Assembly (NCBI GenBank): GCA_016292255.1
Contig: JAEEZZ010000087.1
Coordinates: forward strand, 1 to 37,399
Length of the DNA: 37,399 nt
Direction: 5' to 3'
Source of the DNA: Oscillospiraceae bacterium
GTDB taxonomy: Bacteria > Bacillota > Clostridia > Oscillospirales > Oscillospiraceae
A program made the position numbers and the translations under genes. Positions 1 to 9,499 of this stretch are shown piece after piece. Positions within the stretch are counted from its first letter, which is position 1. Each line of letters opens with the position of its first letter. The notes beneath the pieces were generated by a model, which worked only from the letters and a program-made list of their open reading frames with translations, was not told the DNA's origin and searched no databases.

Positions 1-29
1 GCTTGAGGGTTTGTGTTAAAGTAGTCATG

Positions 30-110
30 GCGAATCGGTCACCTGCCCTTTCGGTTTTGTCTGAGCAACTTAACCATATCACAGGTGCTCCCGATTCGCT
101 ATTCTTTTTT
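30..110 (+). ncRNA. Candidate structured RNA 3' portion, or hairpin ending in an intrinsic terminator
   Basis: GCGAATCGG (30-38) pairs with CCGATTCGC (91-99); CACCTG (40-45) pairs with CAGGTG (82-87); followed by ATTCTTTTTT. Family not identified; the 5' part may lie outside the window. Confidence 0.35.
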
Positions 111-170
111 CAACTGTTAAGTATCATTGTAACACCTACATGAGACGGGGATACTTTCCAGAAAAAAGTC

Positions 171-199
171 TGGAAATTCGAGTTTCGATGTGATATAAT
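171..199 (+). promoter_or_regulatory. Putative sigma-A promoter of uppP
   Basis: TGGAAA (171-176), 17-nt spacer, TATAAT (194-199) with extended TGn; a dyad overlaps the -35. Confidence 0.5.
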
Positions 200-237
200 A
201 CCCCTAATGTGGCGACGATTCGCCGTTTGGAGGAACT

Positions 238-1083
238 ATGACCATTCTTGCCGCTGTTTTGCTGGCTCTGGCCGCCGGGATCACTGAAATCCTGCCTGTT
301 TCCGGTTCGGGCCATATATATTTGCTTGCCGAGCTTTTGGGTGTGCCGGTCTCTGAAGGGGAATTTCGGTCTTTTTATGCCATGCTTCTCTTTGGCGTCA
401 GCTTTGCCGGGATCCTGTTCTATCATACGCAGCTGATGGATATGCTGCGTGAGAATCTGGTGTTGTTCGGCCTGCTTCGCCCGACGAATCGGGAGCGGGG
501 CGTCCCCTTTGGCAGAAGGCTCGGGCAGCTTGTTTTCCTGGCGCTGCTTCCTATGCCCGCTGCCTTTCTGTTCAACGGTCTTCGCGTCCGGATCGTGTCC
601 GGAGATTACAGGCTGGTTTACGTGTGCGGCCTGCTGATCCTGTCCGGTACGGTGCTGTTTCTTTCCGCCCGCGCTGCCCGGGAAAAAAGAACGATCCATC
701 AAATGACGCTGCGCGACGCGGTGCTCACCGGTGCCGTCCAGACGGTCACTGTGCTGCCCGGCCTGTCCAGAAGCGGCATGACCGTGTCCGTCCTGTTCCA
801 TCTCGGGCTGAACGGCGCTGCGACTGCGGAGTTCGTCGGCCTGCTGGGGATCCCGGTGTTTTTGATCTCGGGCTTGATCCAGCTAATCTCCGCAGGTGCG
901 GGGGAGGGAAGCATTGCTTCCGCGCCTTATCTGATCCTGGGGTTTGCCGTTTCCTCGCTGGCAGGGTTTTTCACCCTTCGATTTTTTACCGATTTTATGG
1001 CGCACCGCCGTCCCACCGTCTTTGCCTATTGGTCCTGGGGCGCGGGGATCCTTGCGCTGATTCTGTTTTTGATCTCCGCCTGA
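238..1083 (+). CDS. uppP: Undecaprenyl-diphosphatase (UppP/BacA family)
   Basis: 281-aa multi-TM protein; GITEILPVSGSGH and LPGLSRSGMT motifs of the BacA family. Confidence 0.9.
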   Translation: MTILAAVLLALAAGITEILPVSGSGHIYLLAELLGVPVSEGEFRSFYAMLLFGVSFAGILFYHTQLMDMLRENLVLFGLLRPTNRERGVPFGRRLGQLVFLALLPMPAAFLFNGLRVRIVSGDYRLVYVCGLLILSGTVLFLSARAAREKRTIHQMTLRDAVLTGAVQTVTVLPGLSRSGMTVSVLFHLGLNGAATAEFVGLLGIPVFLISGLIQLISAGAGEGSIASAPYLILGFAVSSLAGFFTLRFFTDFMAHRRPTVFAYWSWGAGILALILFLISA

Positions 1084-1132
1084 TGGGCGGGGCAGATCCT
1101 ATTCCGATTCCATAACAGGAGTTCATCGTATT

Positions 1133-3790
1133 ATGGCTACAAGCAAGAAGAAAACCAAACGGGCCGGTGCGTCCAACGGCAGCTCCAAAAACGCTGCGGC
1201 AAAGCAGAAGCAGCGCCGCGACCCCGGCATTTTATCTGAATTCCGCAAGGAGCTCTGGGGCGGCGTCTGCGTTCTGCTGGCGCTGCTGATCCTGCTCAGC
1301 GGGCTGGACAAGGAAAGCGTGCTGGCCAGGTTCTTTATGGGCATGGTCGGCCACGTTGGGCTGGTGATCCTGCCCCTCGGTCTGATCCTGTGTGCGATCG
1401 CGCTTTTCTTCCACGGTGGGAAGCCTGTCACCATGCGGATCCTGTGCTCTCTGGGCTTTGCCCTGCTGGTTTCCGCGCTGGCACATTTGGTGATCGGGGA
1501 ATCCAAGGCTGTGTGGGGCGTCGAAATGCTCGGCGTCCTCTACCGGGAAGGAGCCGACAATCTCTCCGGCGGTCTGCTGGGCGGCCTGCTTGCCATGCTG
1601 TTCTGCCTGCCCGGCGGCAATGCCGTGGGATGGGCGGTCTGCATCCTTCTGCTGATCGTCACCCTTCCCGCGTCCTTGAATCTGACGCTGACCGGTCTGC
1701 TTCGTGCCTTGAACGACCACCGGGACGAGCTGCATCGGAAGGATCGGCCCCAGCGGAAGGAACCTGCCGAGGTTCTGGTGGAGCGTGCCATCCAGCACCG
1801 TGAGATCCGCGACGAGCGCCGGCAGGAGCGGCAGCTCCGCCGACAGGAACGGAACAGATTTGACTACGATCTGCCGGTGGATGATCCGGATCAGATCCGT
1901 AAGAACGCCGCGGAGAAAAAGGAACAGGCCGTTCCGGTTCAGCTCCCCTTGGAACCCGTTACGCCCAGACCGGCGCAGAAGCCCCGCCGCATCGACATTG
2001 ATCTGCCGGTGGACGACCCTATTCTGGTTTCTTCCCAGAAGCCCGCTGCGGAGCAGAGCGTTCAGCCGGATCCGGAGCCGATCTTCCCCCCCAAGCCGGC
2101 TGCTTCTGAGCCGATCCCCGCAGACGAGCCCGTGAAGGCGCCGCCCTCCGAGAAGGTCAAGGCCTCTGAGGCAAGAAAGGCTGCCGCGGAGATCGGCATG
2201 GAGATCGAACAGGCGCAGGCCCAGACCCAGGAGCAGGAAAAGCCGGCCTATGTCTATCCGCCCATCGATCTGCTGAATACAGTTGCCCATGACAGCGTGG
2301 ATGCCAGCGCGGAAATGCGGGAGAATACCCGCCGTCTGCAGGAGAAGCTGGCCTGTTTTAACGTGGACGCCCAGATCGTGAACGTCACCCGCGGCCCCAA
2401 CGTGACCATGTATGAGCTGCAGCTCGCCCAGGGCGTCAGACTGAACAAGCTGACTGGTCTGGCGGACGATATCGCCCTGGAGCTGGGCGCGTCCGGCGTT
2501 CGCATCTCCGCCATCCCGGACAAGAACTCCATGGTGGGTATTGAGGTGCCCAACAAGCAGGTGAGCACTGTTTCCATCCGGGAGGTCATCGATTCCAAGG
2601 AATTCCGCAGTGCGAAATCCAAGATCTCCTTTGCGGTGGGCAAGGATATCAACGGTGCCTGCGTGGTGGGGAATATCGCCAAGATGCCCCACGTTCTGAT
2701 CGCCGGTACCACCGGCTCCGGTAAATCCGTCTGTACCAACAGCATTTTGATCTCTCTGCTCTATAAGGCTACCCCGGATGAGGTCAAGCTGATCGTGGTG
2801 GATCCGAAGATGGTGGAGTTCGGCATCTACAACGGCATTCCGCACCTGCTGATCCCCGTTGTCACAGACGCCAAGAAGGCTGCCGGCGCGCTGCAGTGGG
2901 CCGTCACCGAAATGATGCGCCGCTATCGCTCCCTGTCGGAAGCCGGTGTACGGGATATTGAGTCCTACAACAGGCTGGCCGCAGAGGAAGAGGGGCTGGA
3001 ATCTATTCCGAAGCTGGTCGTGGTCATCGACGAGCTGGCTGACCTGATGCTGGTGGCCGGTAAGGAGGTCGAGGAGGCCATCTGCCGCATTGCCCAGATG
3101 GGTCGTGCCGCTGGCGTGCACCTGGTGATCGCGACCCAGCGTCCCTCCGCCGACGTCATCACCGGTCTGATGAAAGCAAATATCCCCTCCAGGATCGCGC
3201 TGGTTGTTTCCAGCGCCATGGAGTCCCGTATCATTCTGGACTCCATGGGCGCAGAAAAGCTCATCGGCCGCGGCGATATGCTTTACGCACCCCTTGGCAT
3301 GGGCAAGAAGCGTGTCCAGGGCTGCTACATTGACGAGACAGAGGTGCAGCGGGTCATTGACTTTGTGAAGGCCAACGGCTGCGCGGAGTATAACGACGAG
3401 ATCCAGCAGGAGATCGACCAGCGCGCAGCCCAGTCCGGCAAGGGGAATGCCGCCAGCGCCAGCGCCACGCCCTCCAATCCCAGCGGTGCTGCCGTTGAGG
3501 AGGAGGCAGGGGACGAGCTTCTGCCTGCCGCGGTGGAGGTCATCCTCGAGACCGGCCTGTGTTCCGTGTCCCTGCTGCAGCGCCGTCTCAAGCTTGGCTA
3601 CGCCCGGGCCGCCCGGATTGTGGACGAAATGGAGGAGCGCGGGATCGTCGGGCCCTTTGAGGGCTCCAAGCCCCGGCAGCTTCTGATCACCAAGGAAAAG
3701 TGGGCAGCCATGCAGAACGGCGCGCCGATGGATCCCGAGGAAGTGCCTGTGGTACAGGACGAGCCGGTGGAAGAGCTGTTTGAGCCCTGA
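1133..3790 (+). CDS. ftsK: DNA translocase FtsK/SpoIIIE
   Basis: 885 aa; N-terminal TM segments, low-complexity linker, Walker A in PHVLIAGTTGSGKSVCTN, VVVIDELADLM, IATQRPSADVITG, C-terminal winged-helix gamma domain. Confidence 0.95.
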   Translation: MATSKKKTKRAGASNGSSKNAAAKQKQRRDPGILSEFRKELWGGVCVLLALLILLSGLDKESVLARFFMGMVGHVGLVILPLGLILCAIALFFHGGKPVTMRILCSLGFALLVSALAHLVIGESKAVWGVEMLGVLYREGADNLSGGLLGGLLAMLFCLPGGNAVGWAVCILLLIVTLPASLNLTLTGLLRALNDHRDELHRKDRPQRKEPAEVLVERAIQHREIRDERRQERQLRRQERNRFDYDLPVDDPDQIRKNAAEKKEQAVPVQLPLEPVTPRPAQKPRRIDIDLPVDDPILVSSQKPAAEQSVQPDPEPIFPPKPAASEPIPADEPVKAPPSEKVKASEARKAAAEIGMEIEQAQAQTQEQEKPAYVYPPIDLLNTVAHDSVDASAEMRENTRRLQEKLACFNVDAQIVNVTRGPNVTMYELQLAQGVRLNKLTGLADDIALELGASGVRISAIPDKNSMVGIEVPNKQVSTVSIREVIDSKEFRSAKSKISFAVGKDINGACVVGNIAKMPHVLIAGTTGSGKSVCTNSILISLLYKATPDEVKLIVVDPKMVEFGIYNGIPHLLIPVVTDAKKAAGALQWAVTEMMRRYRSLSEAGVRDIESYNRLAAEEEGLESIPKLVVVIDELADLMLVAGKEVEEAICRIAQMGRAAGVHLVIATQRPSADVITGLMKANIPSRIALVVSSAMESRIILDSMGAEKLIGRGDMLYAPLGMGKKRVQGCYIDETEVQRVIDFVKANGCAEYNDEIQQEIDQRAAQSGKGNAASASATPSNPSGAAVEEEAGDELLPAAVEVILETGLCSVSLLQRRLKLGYARAARIVDEMEERGIVGPFEGSKPRQLLITKEKWAAMQNGAPMDPEEVPVVQDEPVEELFEP

Positions 3791-3818
3791 TCAGCATTCC
3801 TGTGAGTGGTGAATTCGC

Positions 3819-4508
3819 ATGAATTACGTGATTTCAGACGTACATGGCTGCTTTGCGCTGTTCCGTCGTATGCTGGAACGGATCCGTTTCTCTGATTCCG
3901 ATACTCTGTATCTGCTGGGAGACGTTGTTGACCGTGGGCCGGACGGCATTTCTGTGCTGCAGGATGTGATGCGGCGGGACAATGTGGTCATGCTTCTGGG
4001 CAACCATGAGGATATGTTCCGCCGCGTGATCCAGAACCGGGAAATCAAGCCGCCGATCCTGGAACGTGCGACCGCCAGGCGAATCTTTGTCAACTGGACG
4101 GAGCGCAACGGTGGGCTTGTGACCTGGGAGGCCTATCTGGCCCTTCCGACAGAGCAGCAGAAGGCGATCCGTGACTACCTGCAGCGGCTGCCCCTGTTCC
4201 GCGATCTGTCGGTGAACGGCAGAAGGTTCCTTCTGGTTCACGCGGGGGTAGGGGATTATCCGCCGAGCAAACAGCCGGAGGACTGCGATCCGATGGATCT
4301 GATCTGGACGCGTATGGACTATTCCAAGGCCTATTATGAAGACAGATACCTTGTAACAGGCCATACGCCCACGGTTCTGATCGACCCGGACTATAAAGGA
4401 AAGATCTTCCGCGGAAACAATCACATCGAAGTAGATTGCGGCGCGGTGTTCTTCGGCACCCTCGGCTGCTTTTGCCTGGACACGATGGAAGAATTCTATG
4501 TTTCTTGA
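3819..4508 (+). CDS. Metallophosphoesterase / serine-threonine protein phosphatase (bis(5'-nucleosyl)-tetraphosphatase-like)
   Basis: DVHGCF, GDVVDRGPDG, LGNHEDM, VHAGV and TGHTP motifs of PPP-family metallophosphatases. Confidence 0.85.
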   Translation: MNYVISDVHGCFALFRRMLERIRFSDSDTLYLLGDVVDRGPDGISVLQDVMRRDNVVMLLGNHEDMFRRVIQNREIKPPILERATARRIFVNWTERNGGLVTWEAYLALPTEQQKAIRDYLQRLPLFRDLSVNGRRFLLVHAGVGDYPPSKQPEDCDPMDLIWTRMDYSKAYYEDRYLVTGHTPTVLIDPDYKGKIFRGNNHIEVDCGAVFFGTLGCFCLDTMEEFYVS

Positions 4509-4578
4509 CCGGAATCGGCTTGCCTGCCCGGCTCTTTCTGTTGGGCAGCCTGTAAGGTAAAAAAGTTCAAAAAAGATG

Positions 4579-4606
4579 TTGACAAATCCGAAGAATGTGC
4601 TATAAT
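4579..4606 (+). promoter_or_regulatory. Promoter of tRNA-Gly
   Basis: TTGACA (4579-4584), 16-nt spacer, TATAAT (4601-4606). Confidence 0.75.
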
Positions 4607-4619
4607 ATCCCCGTTGCTT

Positions 4620-4695
4620 GCGGGTGTAGCTCATCCGGTAGAGCGCCACCTTGCCAAGGTGGAGGTAGCGAGTTCGAGCCTCGTCACCCGCTCCA
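4620..4695 (+). tRNA. tRNA-Gly (anticodon GCC), CCA encoded
   Basis: Acceptor stem GCGGGTG/CACCCGC, anticodon loop TTGCCAA, T-arm GTTCGAGCC, 3' TCCA. Confidence 0.93.
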
Positions 4696-4696
4696 T

Positions 4697-4732
4697 AAAA
4701 CCTCTCTTGTTCCTGACAAGGGAGGTTTTTTC
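4697..4732 (+). terminator. Intrinsic terminator after tRNA-Gly
   Basis: AAAACCTCTCTTGT-TCCT-GACAAGGGAGGTTTTTT. Confidence 0.8.
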
Positions 4733-4823
4733 ATGCCTGTTATTCTTTTTTTTCATTTGGGAACATTATCCAATTTGCGCCGTCTAAGAACCAAAGCAAT
4801 TCACAGGAAAGGAAGTATGAAAA

Positions 4824-6398
4824 ATGAAAAAGAGATCCATCCTTGCACTCCCCATGGCAGCCCTGCTTCTGGCTTCCGCTCTGACCGGATGCGCTTCAAA
4901 TGCGGTCAAGGATGCCAGCCCCGCAGACGGGAAGACCGGCGGAAAGAATTATAGGCAAGAGTTGATAGCTGAGGCCGAGTATGACGGCATGAATTCCCCC
5001 GTGGACGAACCGGATTGGAACACGGAGGAATATGATTACCAGCAGGAAAACAGCTTCCAGAGCGTCTCGGCCAATCCCTTTGCCACCTTTGCGGCGGATG
5101 TGGACACGGCTTCCTATTCCAACTTCCGGCGTCAGGTCAAGAAAGGGCAGACCGTGCGCCCGGACTCCGTTCGGGTGGAGGAGTTCATCAATTATTTCCG
5201 CTACGACTATCCGGAGCCCGAGGGAGAGGATCCGTTTTCTGTCACGCTGGAGGCCGCTCCCTGCCCCTGGAACGATCAGACTCAGCTGCTTTCCATCGGC
5301 CTGCAGGCGAAGTGTCTGAACGCAGAAGAGCTTCCGCGCTCCAACCTTGTCTTTTTGATCGACGTCTCCGGCTCCATGGATTCCGCCGACAAGCTGCCCC
5401 TGGTGCAGCGCTCCTTCTTAACGCTGGTGGAAACCCTGGATCAGAACGATACGGTCTCGATCATTACGTATTCCTCGGGGGAGGAGATCATTCTGGACGG
5501 TGCCAACGGCAGCCAGCAGCAGAAGATCGCGGCAGCGATCGAAGGACTTGTGGCGCACGGCTCAACCCAGGGCGACAAAGCCATCCAGATGGCCTACCAG
5601 CTTGCGGAGCGCCATTTCATCGAAGGCGGAATCAACCGCGTCATCATGGCGACCGACGGCGACTTCAATGTTGGCATCACCAGCGAGGGCGAATTGACCA
5701 GGCTGATCCAGGAAAACGCCAAGAACGGTGTGTATCTTTCCGTCCTGGGCTACGGGATGGGAAACTATAAGGACAATAAGCTGGAATCCATGGCCGACAA
5801 CGGCAACGGCAACTATGCCTACATCGACACCATTGACGAGGCCCGGCGGGTCCTGGTCAATGAGGCGGGCGGCACGCTCTTTACCGTTGCCAAGGACGTG
5901 AAGCTCCAGGTGGAATTCAACCCGGCGGTGATCAAGGGTTATCGGCTGATCGGCTATGAAAACCGGGTCATGTCCGCAACGGACTTTGCAGACGACAGCA
6001 AGGACGGCGGCGAGATCGGCGCAGGCCACCAGGTCACGGCGCTGTTTGAGATCGTCCCCGTGGATTCTGAATTCGAGATCCCCGAAGTGGACTCCAAGTA
6101 CAGCAAGACGGAAGCTGCACAAAACGCGTATTCCGACGAGATCGGGACGCTGAATATTCGCTATAAGGCGCCCGAGGGGAAGGACAGCACGCTGAAAAGC
6201 TATCCGATTTCCAGGGAAGTGTTCCACGAGAGCATGAGCGACAATCTGCGCTGGGCGGCCGGTGTGGCAGAGTGCGCTATGATCCTCAAGAGCTCCGCCT
6301 ACAAGGGAAGCGCTACCTACCAGAGCGCCAGAGAGCTGCTGACGCCTGCGGCGAACGACGATTTCCGGACTGAGTTCCTGGAGCTGATCGCAAAGTAA
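4824..6398 (+). CDS. von Willebrand factor type A domain lipoprotein (YfbK-like)
   Basis: Lipobox LLASALTGCAS; VWA MIDAS motif DVSGSMDSADKL; ATDGDFNVG; YfbK-type N-terminal FAADVDTASYSNFRR. Confidence 0.88.
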   Translation: MKKRSILALPMAALLLASALTGCASNAVKDASPADGKTGGKNYRQELIAEAEYDGMNSPVDEPDWNTEEYDYQQENSFQSVSANPFATFAADVDTASYSNFRRQVKKGQTVRPDSVRVEEFINYFRYDYPEPEGEDPFSVTLEAAPCPWNDQTQLLSIGLQAKCLNAEELPRSNLVFLIDVSGSMDSADKLPLVQRSFLTLVETLDQNDTVSIITYSSGEEIILDGANGSQQQKIAAAIEGLVAHGSTQGDKAIQMAYQLAERHFIEGGINRVIMATDGDFNVGITSEGELTRLIQENAKNGVYLSVLGYGMGNYKDNKLESMADNGNGNYAYIDTIDEARRVLVNEAGGTLFTVAKDVKLQVEFNPAVIKGYRLIGYENRVMSATDFADDSKDGGEIGAGHQVTALFEIVPVDSEFEIPEVDSKYSKTEAAQNAYSDEIGTLNIRYKAPEGKDSTLKSYPISREVFHESMSDNLRWAAGVAECAMILKSSAYKGSATYQSARELLTPAANDDFRTEFLELIAK

Positions 6399-6461
6399 AT
6401 TGAAGAAAGCGGGGCCGGTGCTGTGACGCATGACAGCACCGGCCACATTTTAATTTGCTGA

Positions 6462-6839
6462 TCAGCCCTTGTACGCGATGACCTCGACCTCGACCAGGGC
6501 GCTCTTGGGCAGCTCCCGGACAGCCACGCAGGAGCGGGCAGGCTTGGAGCTGAAGTATTCGCCGTATACGGCGTTGAAGGCGGCAAAGTTGCCCATATCG
6601 GAGAGGAAGCAGGTGGTCTTGACAACGTTCTCCTGGGTAAGACCCGCCTCGGACAGGACAGCTTCAATATTCTTCATGATCCGGGCGGCCTGGACGGTGA
6701 TGTCGGCAGGCTCCAGCGCGCCGGTAGCGGGATCAATGGGCATCATGCCGGAGAGGTACAGGAAATTACCGGCCCAGACAGCCTGGGAGTAGGGGCCGAT
6801 CGCCGCGGGGGCATTGGAAGTAGATACTCGGTTCAGCAT
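6462..6839 (-). CDS. RidA family reactive intermediate/imine deaminase
   Basis: APAAIGPYSQAVWAGNFLYLSGMMPIDPATG...; ORF extends to 6872 but the ATG at 6839 has a GGAG ribosome site and fits the family N-terminus. Confidence 0.88.
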   Translation of the reverse strand: MLNRVSTSNAPAAIGPYSQAVWAGNFLYLSGMMPIDPATGALEPADITVQAARIMKNIEAVLSEAGLTQENVVKTTCFLSDMGNFAAFNAVYGEYFSSKPARSCVAVRELPKSALVEVEVIAYKG

Positions 6840-6973
6840 TCGGAAAACTCCTTTCGGTTCTTTATTACGCATCCATTATAGCAAATCGTTTTAGAATTGC
6901 AAGGGTGTTTTTCAGTTTCTTTTTTGTTGGAAAAATAGCAAAAATAAGAGTGGAATTTTCAAATGATGTATGA

Positions 6974-6979
6974 TATAAT
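6974..6979 (+). promoter_or_regulatory. Extended -10 box upstream of the phosphonate operon
   Basis: TGATATAAT (6971-6979). Confidence 0.45.
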
Positions 6980-7041
6980 ACGCCATGAGCAAAAATTTGA
7001 ACGAAAATCGAATTGATTGAACAATCGGAAAGGAGCGTCTC

Positions 7042-8175
7042 ATGGAATCTGTCAAGAGAAATGTCTTATTGAATCCCGGCCCCTCCACCACCACGGACAG
7101 CGTGAAGTATGCCCAGGTCGTGCCGGATATTTGCCCGAGAGAGAAGGAATTCGCCGGTCTGATGAAGGGCCTGCGGGAGGATCTGGTGAAAATCGTCCAC
7201 GGTGATTTGGAGAAATACACCAGCGTTCTGTTTTGCGGCTCCGGTACGATCAACATAGACGTGGTGCTGAACAGCCTGCTTCCGGCAGGGAAGAAGATCC
7301 TGGTGGTGAACAACGGCGCCTACAGCTCCCGTGCGGTGGAAATCTGCAGCTATTACGGTCTGCCCCATATCGATCTGCAATTCCCGGTGGATCAGCGGCC
7401 CGATCTGGCTGCCGTGGAAGAAACGCTGAAGGCCAATCCCGATATCGCGCTGGTGCATACCACGCACAATGAGACAGGCACCGGCATTCTGAATCCCATC
7501 CGTGAGATCGGCGCGCTGGCCCATCGCTACGGCGCGATTTTCACCGTGGATACCACCAGCTCTTACGCCATGCGGCCCATTGACGTGGAAAAGGACAACA
7601 TCGACTTCTGCATGGCAAGCGCCCAGAAGGGTCTGATGGCCTTTACGGGCCTGAGCTTTATCGTCGGCAACCGGAGTGTGATCGAAAAGAGCAAGGATTA
7701 CCCGAAGCGCTCCTATTATTGCAATTTGTATATGCAGTATGATTATTTTGAACGCACCGGAGAGATGCACTTTACGCCGCCGGTTCAGACGATCTATGCC
7801 ACGATCCAGGCCCTGAAGGAATATTGGGCCGAGGGCGAGGAGGCCAAGTGGGCGCGGCACACCAGAGTCTTCAACGCCATCAACGCCGGTCTGGACGAGC
7901 TTGGTTTCCGCCAGGTCATCAAGCCGGAGTGGAGAACGGGGCTGGTTTCCTCGGCCATCTATCCGGACGATCCGAATTGGTCGTTTGAGGCGGTTCATGA
8001 CTACTGCTATCAGCGGGGCTTCACGATCTATCCGGGCAAGATCAGCACCACGAATACCTTCCGCCTCTGCGCCCTGGGCGCCATCGACGAGGCCGATATC
8101 AAGGACTTCTTTGATGTTTTCAAGGAAGCGCTTGCCGTGACCGGCGTAAAGACTCCGGTCGTATACAAGAAATAA
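7042..8175 (+). CDS. phnW: 2-aminoethylphosphonate--pyruvate transaminase-like class V aminotransferase
   Basis: LLNPGPSTTTDSVKYAQV, FCGSGTINIDVVLNSLLP, THNETGTGILNP, VDTTSSYA, SAQKGLMAFTGLSF; AGGAG ribosome site; adjacent to PEP mutase. Confidence 0.85.
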   Translation: MESVKRNVLLNPGPSTTTDSVKYAQVVPDICPREKEFAGLMKGLREDLVKIVHGDLEKYTSVLFCGSGTINIDVVLNSLLPAGKKILVVNNGAYSSRAVEICSYYGLPHIDLQFPVDQRPDLAAVEETLKANPDIALVHTTHNETGTGILNPIREIGALAHRYGAIFTVDTTSSYAMRPIDVEKDNIDFCMASAQKGLMAFTGLSFIVGNRSVIEKSKDYPKRSYYCNLYMQYDYFERTGEMHFTPPVQTIYATIQALKEYWAEGEEAKWARHTRVFNAINAGLDELGFRQVIKPEWRTGLVSSAIYPDDPNWSFEAVHDYCYQRGFTIYPGKISTTNTFRLCALGAIDEADIKDFFDVFKEALAVTGVKTPVVYKK

Positions 8176-8191
8176 AGGAGTAGAATAAAAC

Positions 8192-9487
8192 ATGAAAACA
8201 GTCTACACCTGCTTCTGCACGGATGTTTTGCATGAAGGGCATATGAATATTATCCGGGAAGCACGGCAGCGGGGCAAGGTCATTGTCGGCGCGCTTTCCG
8301 ACAAGGCGCTGATCCGCTATAACAAGTTCCCCACCATCAGCCAGGAGGATCGCGTAAGGCTCTATCGGAGCATAGAAGGAGTGGAGCAGGTCGTCATTCA
8401 GGACGACGCCATGTACGATGACGTGATCACCTTGATCCGGCCGGATTATGTGGTGCACGGCGATAACTGGAGAGAAGGCCCGGAATCTGCCATCCGGCAG
8501 CACGTGGCAGACCTGCTGGCCCAATACGGCGGCGAGGTCGTTGACATTCCCTATACCTACAATGAGAAGGTCAAGAAGATCGACCTGCAGCTGCGGGAAA
8601 AGCTTGCGATGCCGGAGTACAGAAGAAAGCGGCTCCGCCAGCTCATCGAAATGACGCCTGTGGTCAAGGCCATGGAGGCGCACAGCGGCCTCACCGGGCT
8701 GATCGTGGAAAAGACCGTCGTGGAGCACGAGGGGAAGCTGGATCAGTTTGACGCCATGTGGGTCTCGTCTCTTTGCGACAGCACGGCAAAGGGCAAGCCG
8801 GATATCGAGCTTGTGGATATGACCAGCCGCTTCCGCACCATCGACGACATCATGGAGGTCACCACCAAGCCGATCATCTTTGACGGAGACACAGGCGGTC
8901 TGACAGAGCATTTTGTCTACACGGTCCGCAGTCTGGAGCGAATGGGCGTCAGCGCTGTGATCATTGAGGACAAGAAGGGGCTCAAAAAGAACAGCCTGTT
9001 CGGCACAGAGGTCCAGCAGACCCAGGCGACCATCGAGGAATTCAGCGCGAAGATCGCCGCCGGCAAGAAGGCCCAGCTGACAGACGACTTCATGATCATC
9101 GCCCGGATCGAAAGCCTGATCCTGGAGAAGGGGATGGAGGATGCGCTGGAACGTGCCCGGGCCTTTGTCAAGGCAGGGGCGGACGGCATTATGATCCACA
9201 GCCGGAAGAAGGATCCTGCGGAGATCGTGGAATTCTGCGACTGTTTCCGCCAGGAGAATACGAAAACGCCCATCGTGGTGGTGCCCTCAAGCTTCAACGT
9301 GATCACCGAGGAGGAGTTGGCGCAGCATGGGGTGAATATCGTGATCTATGCGAACCAGCTGACCAGATCGGCGTTCCCGGCCATGCAAAAGACGGCGGAG
9401 GATATTCTCCGCTATCACCGGGCCAAGGAAGTGGACGACCGCCTGATGCCCATTAAGCAGATCATCACATTGATCGACGAACTGTAA
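8192..9487 (+). CDS. aepX: Phosphoenolpyruvate mutase with N-terminal cytidylyltransferase-like domain
   Basis: N-terminus CTDVLHEGHMNIIREA (HxGH nucleotidyltransferase motif); C-terminal part FDGDTGG and IEDKKGLKKNSL (PEP mutase motif EDKxxxKxNS). Confidence 0.9.
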   Translation: MKTVYTCFCTDVLHEGHMNIIREARQRGKVIVGALSDKALIRYNKFPTISQEDRVRLYRSIEGVEQVVIQDDAMYDDVITLIRPDYVVHGDNWREGPESAIRQHVADLLAQYGGEVVDIPYTYNEKVKKIDLQLREKLAMPEYRRKRLRQLIEMTPVVKAMEAHSGLTGLIVEKTVVEHEGKLDQFDAMWVSSLCDSTAKGKPDIELVDMTSRFRTIDDIMEVTTKPIIFDGDTGGLTEHFVYTVRSLERMGVSAVIIEDKKGLKKNSLFGTEVQQTQATIEEFSAKIAAGKKAQLTDDFMIIARIESLILEKGMEDALERARAFVKAGADGIMIHSRKKDPAEIVEFCDCFRQENTKTPIVVVPSSFNVITEEELAQHGVNIVIYANQLTRSAFPAMQKTAEDILRYHRAKEVDDRLMPIKQIITLIDEL

Positions 9488-9499
9488 GAGGAAAAACAG

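Noticed and set aside
136-801. 221-aa minus-strand ORF over uppP
   Set aside because: Antisense to a clear UppP gene; composition is typical of a shadow ORF.
1232-3121. 629-aa minus-strand ORF antisense to ftsK
   Set aside because: Long but low-complexity (G/H/Q/L-rich) and fully overlaps a convincing FtsK gene; high-GC shadow ORF.
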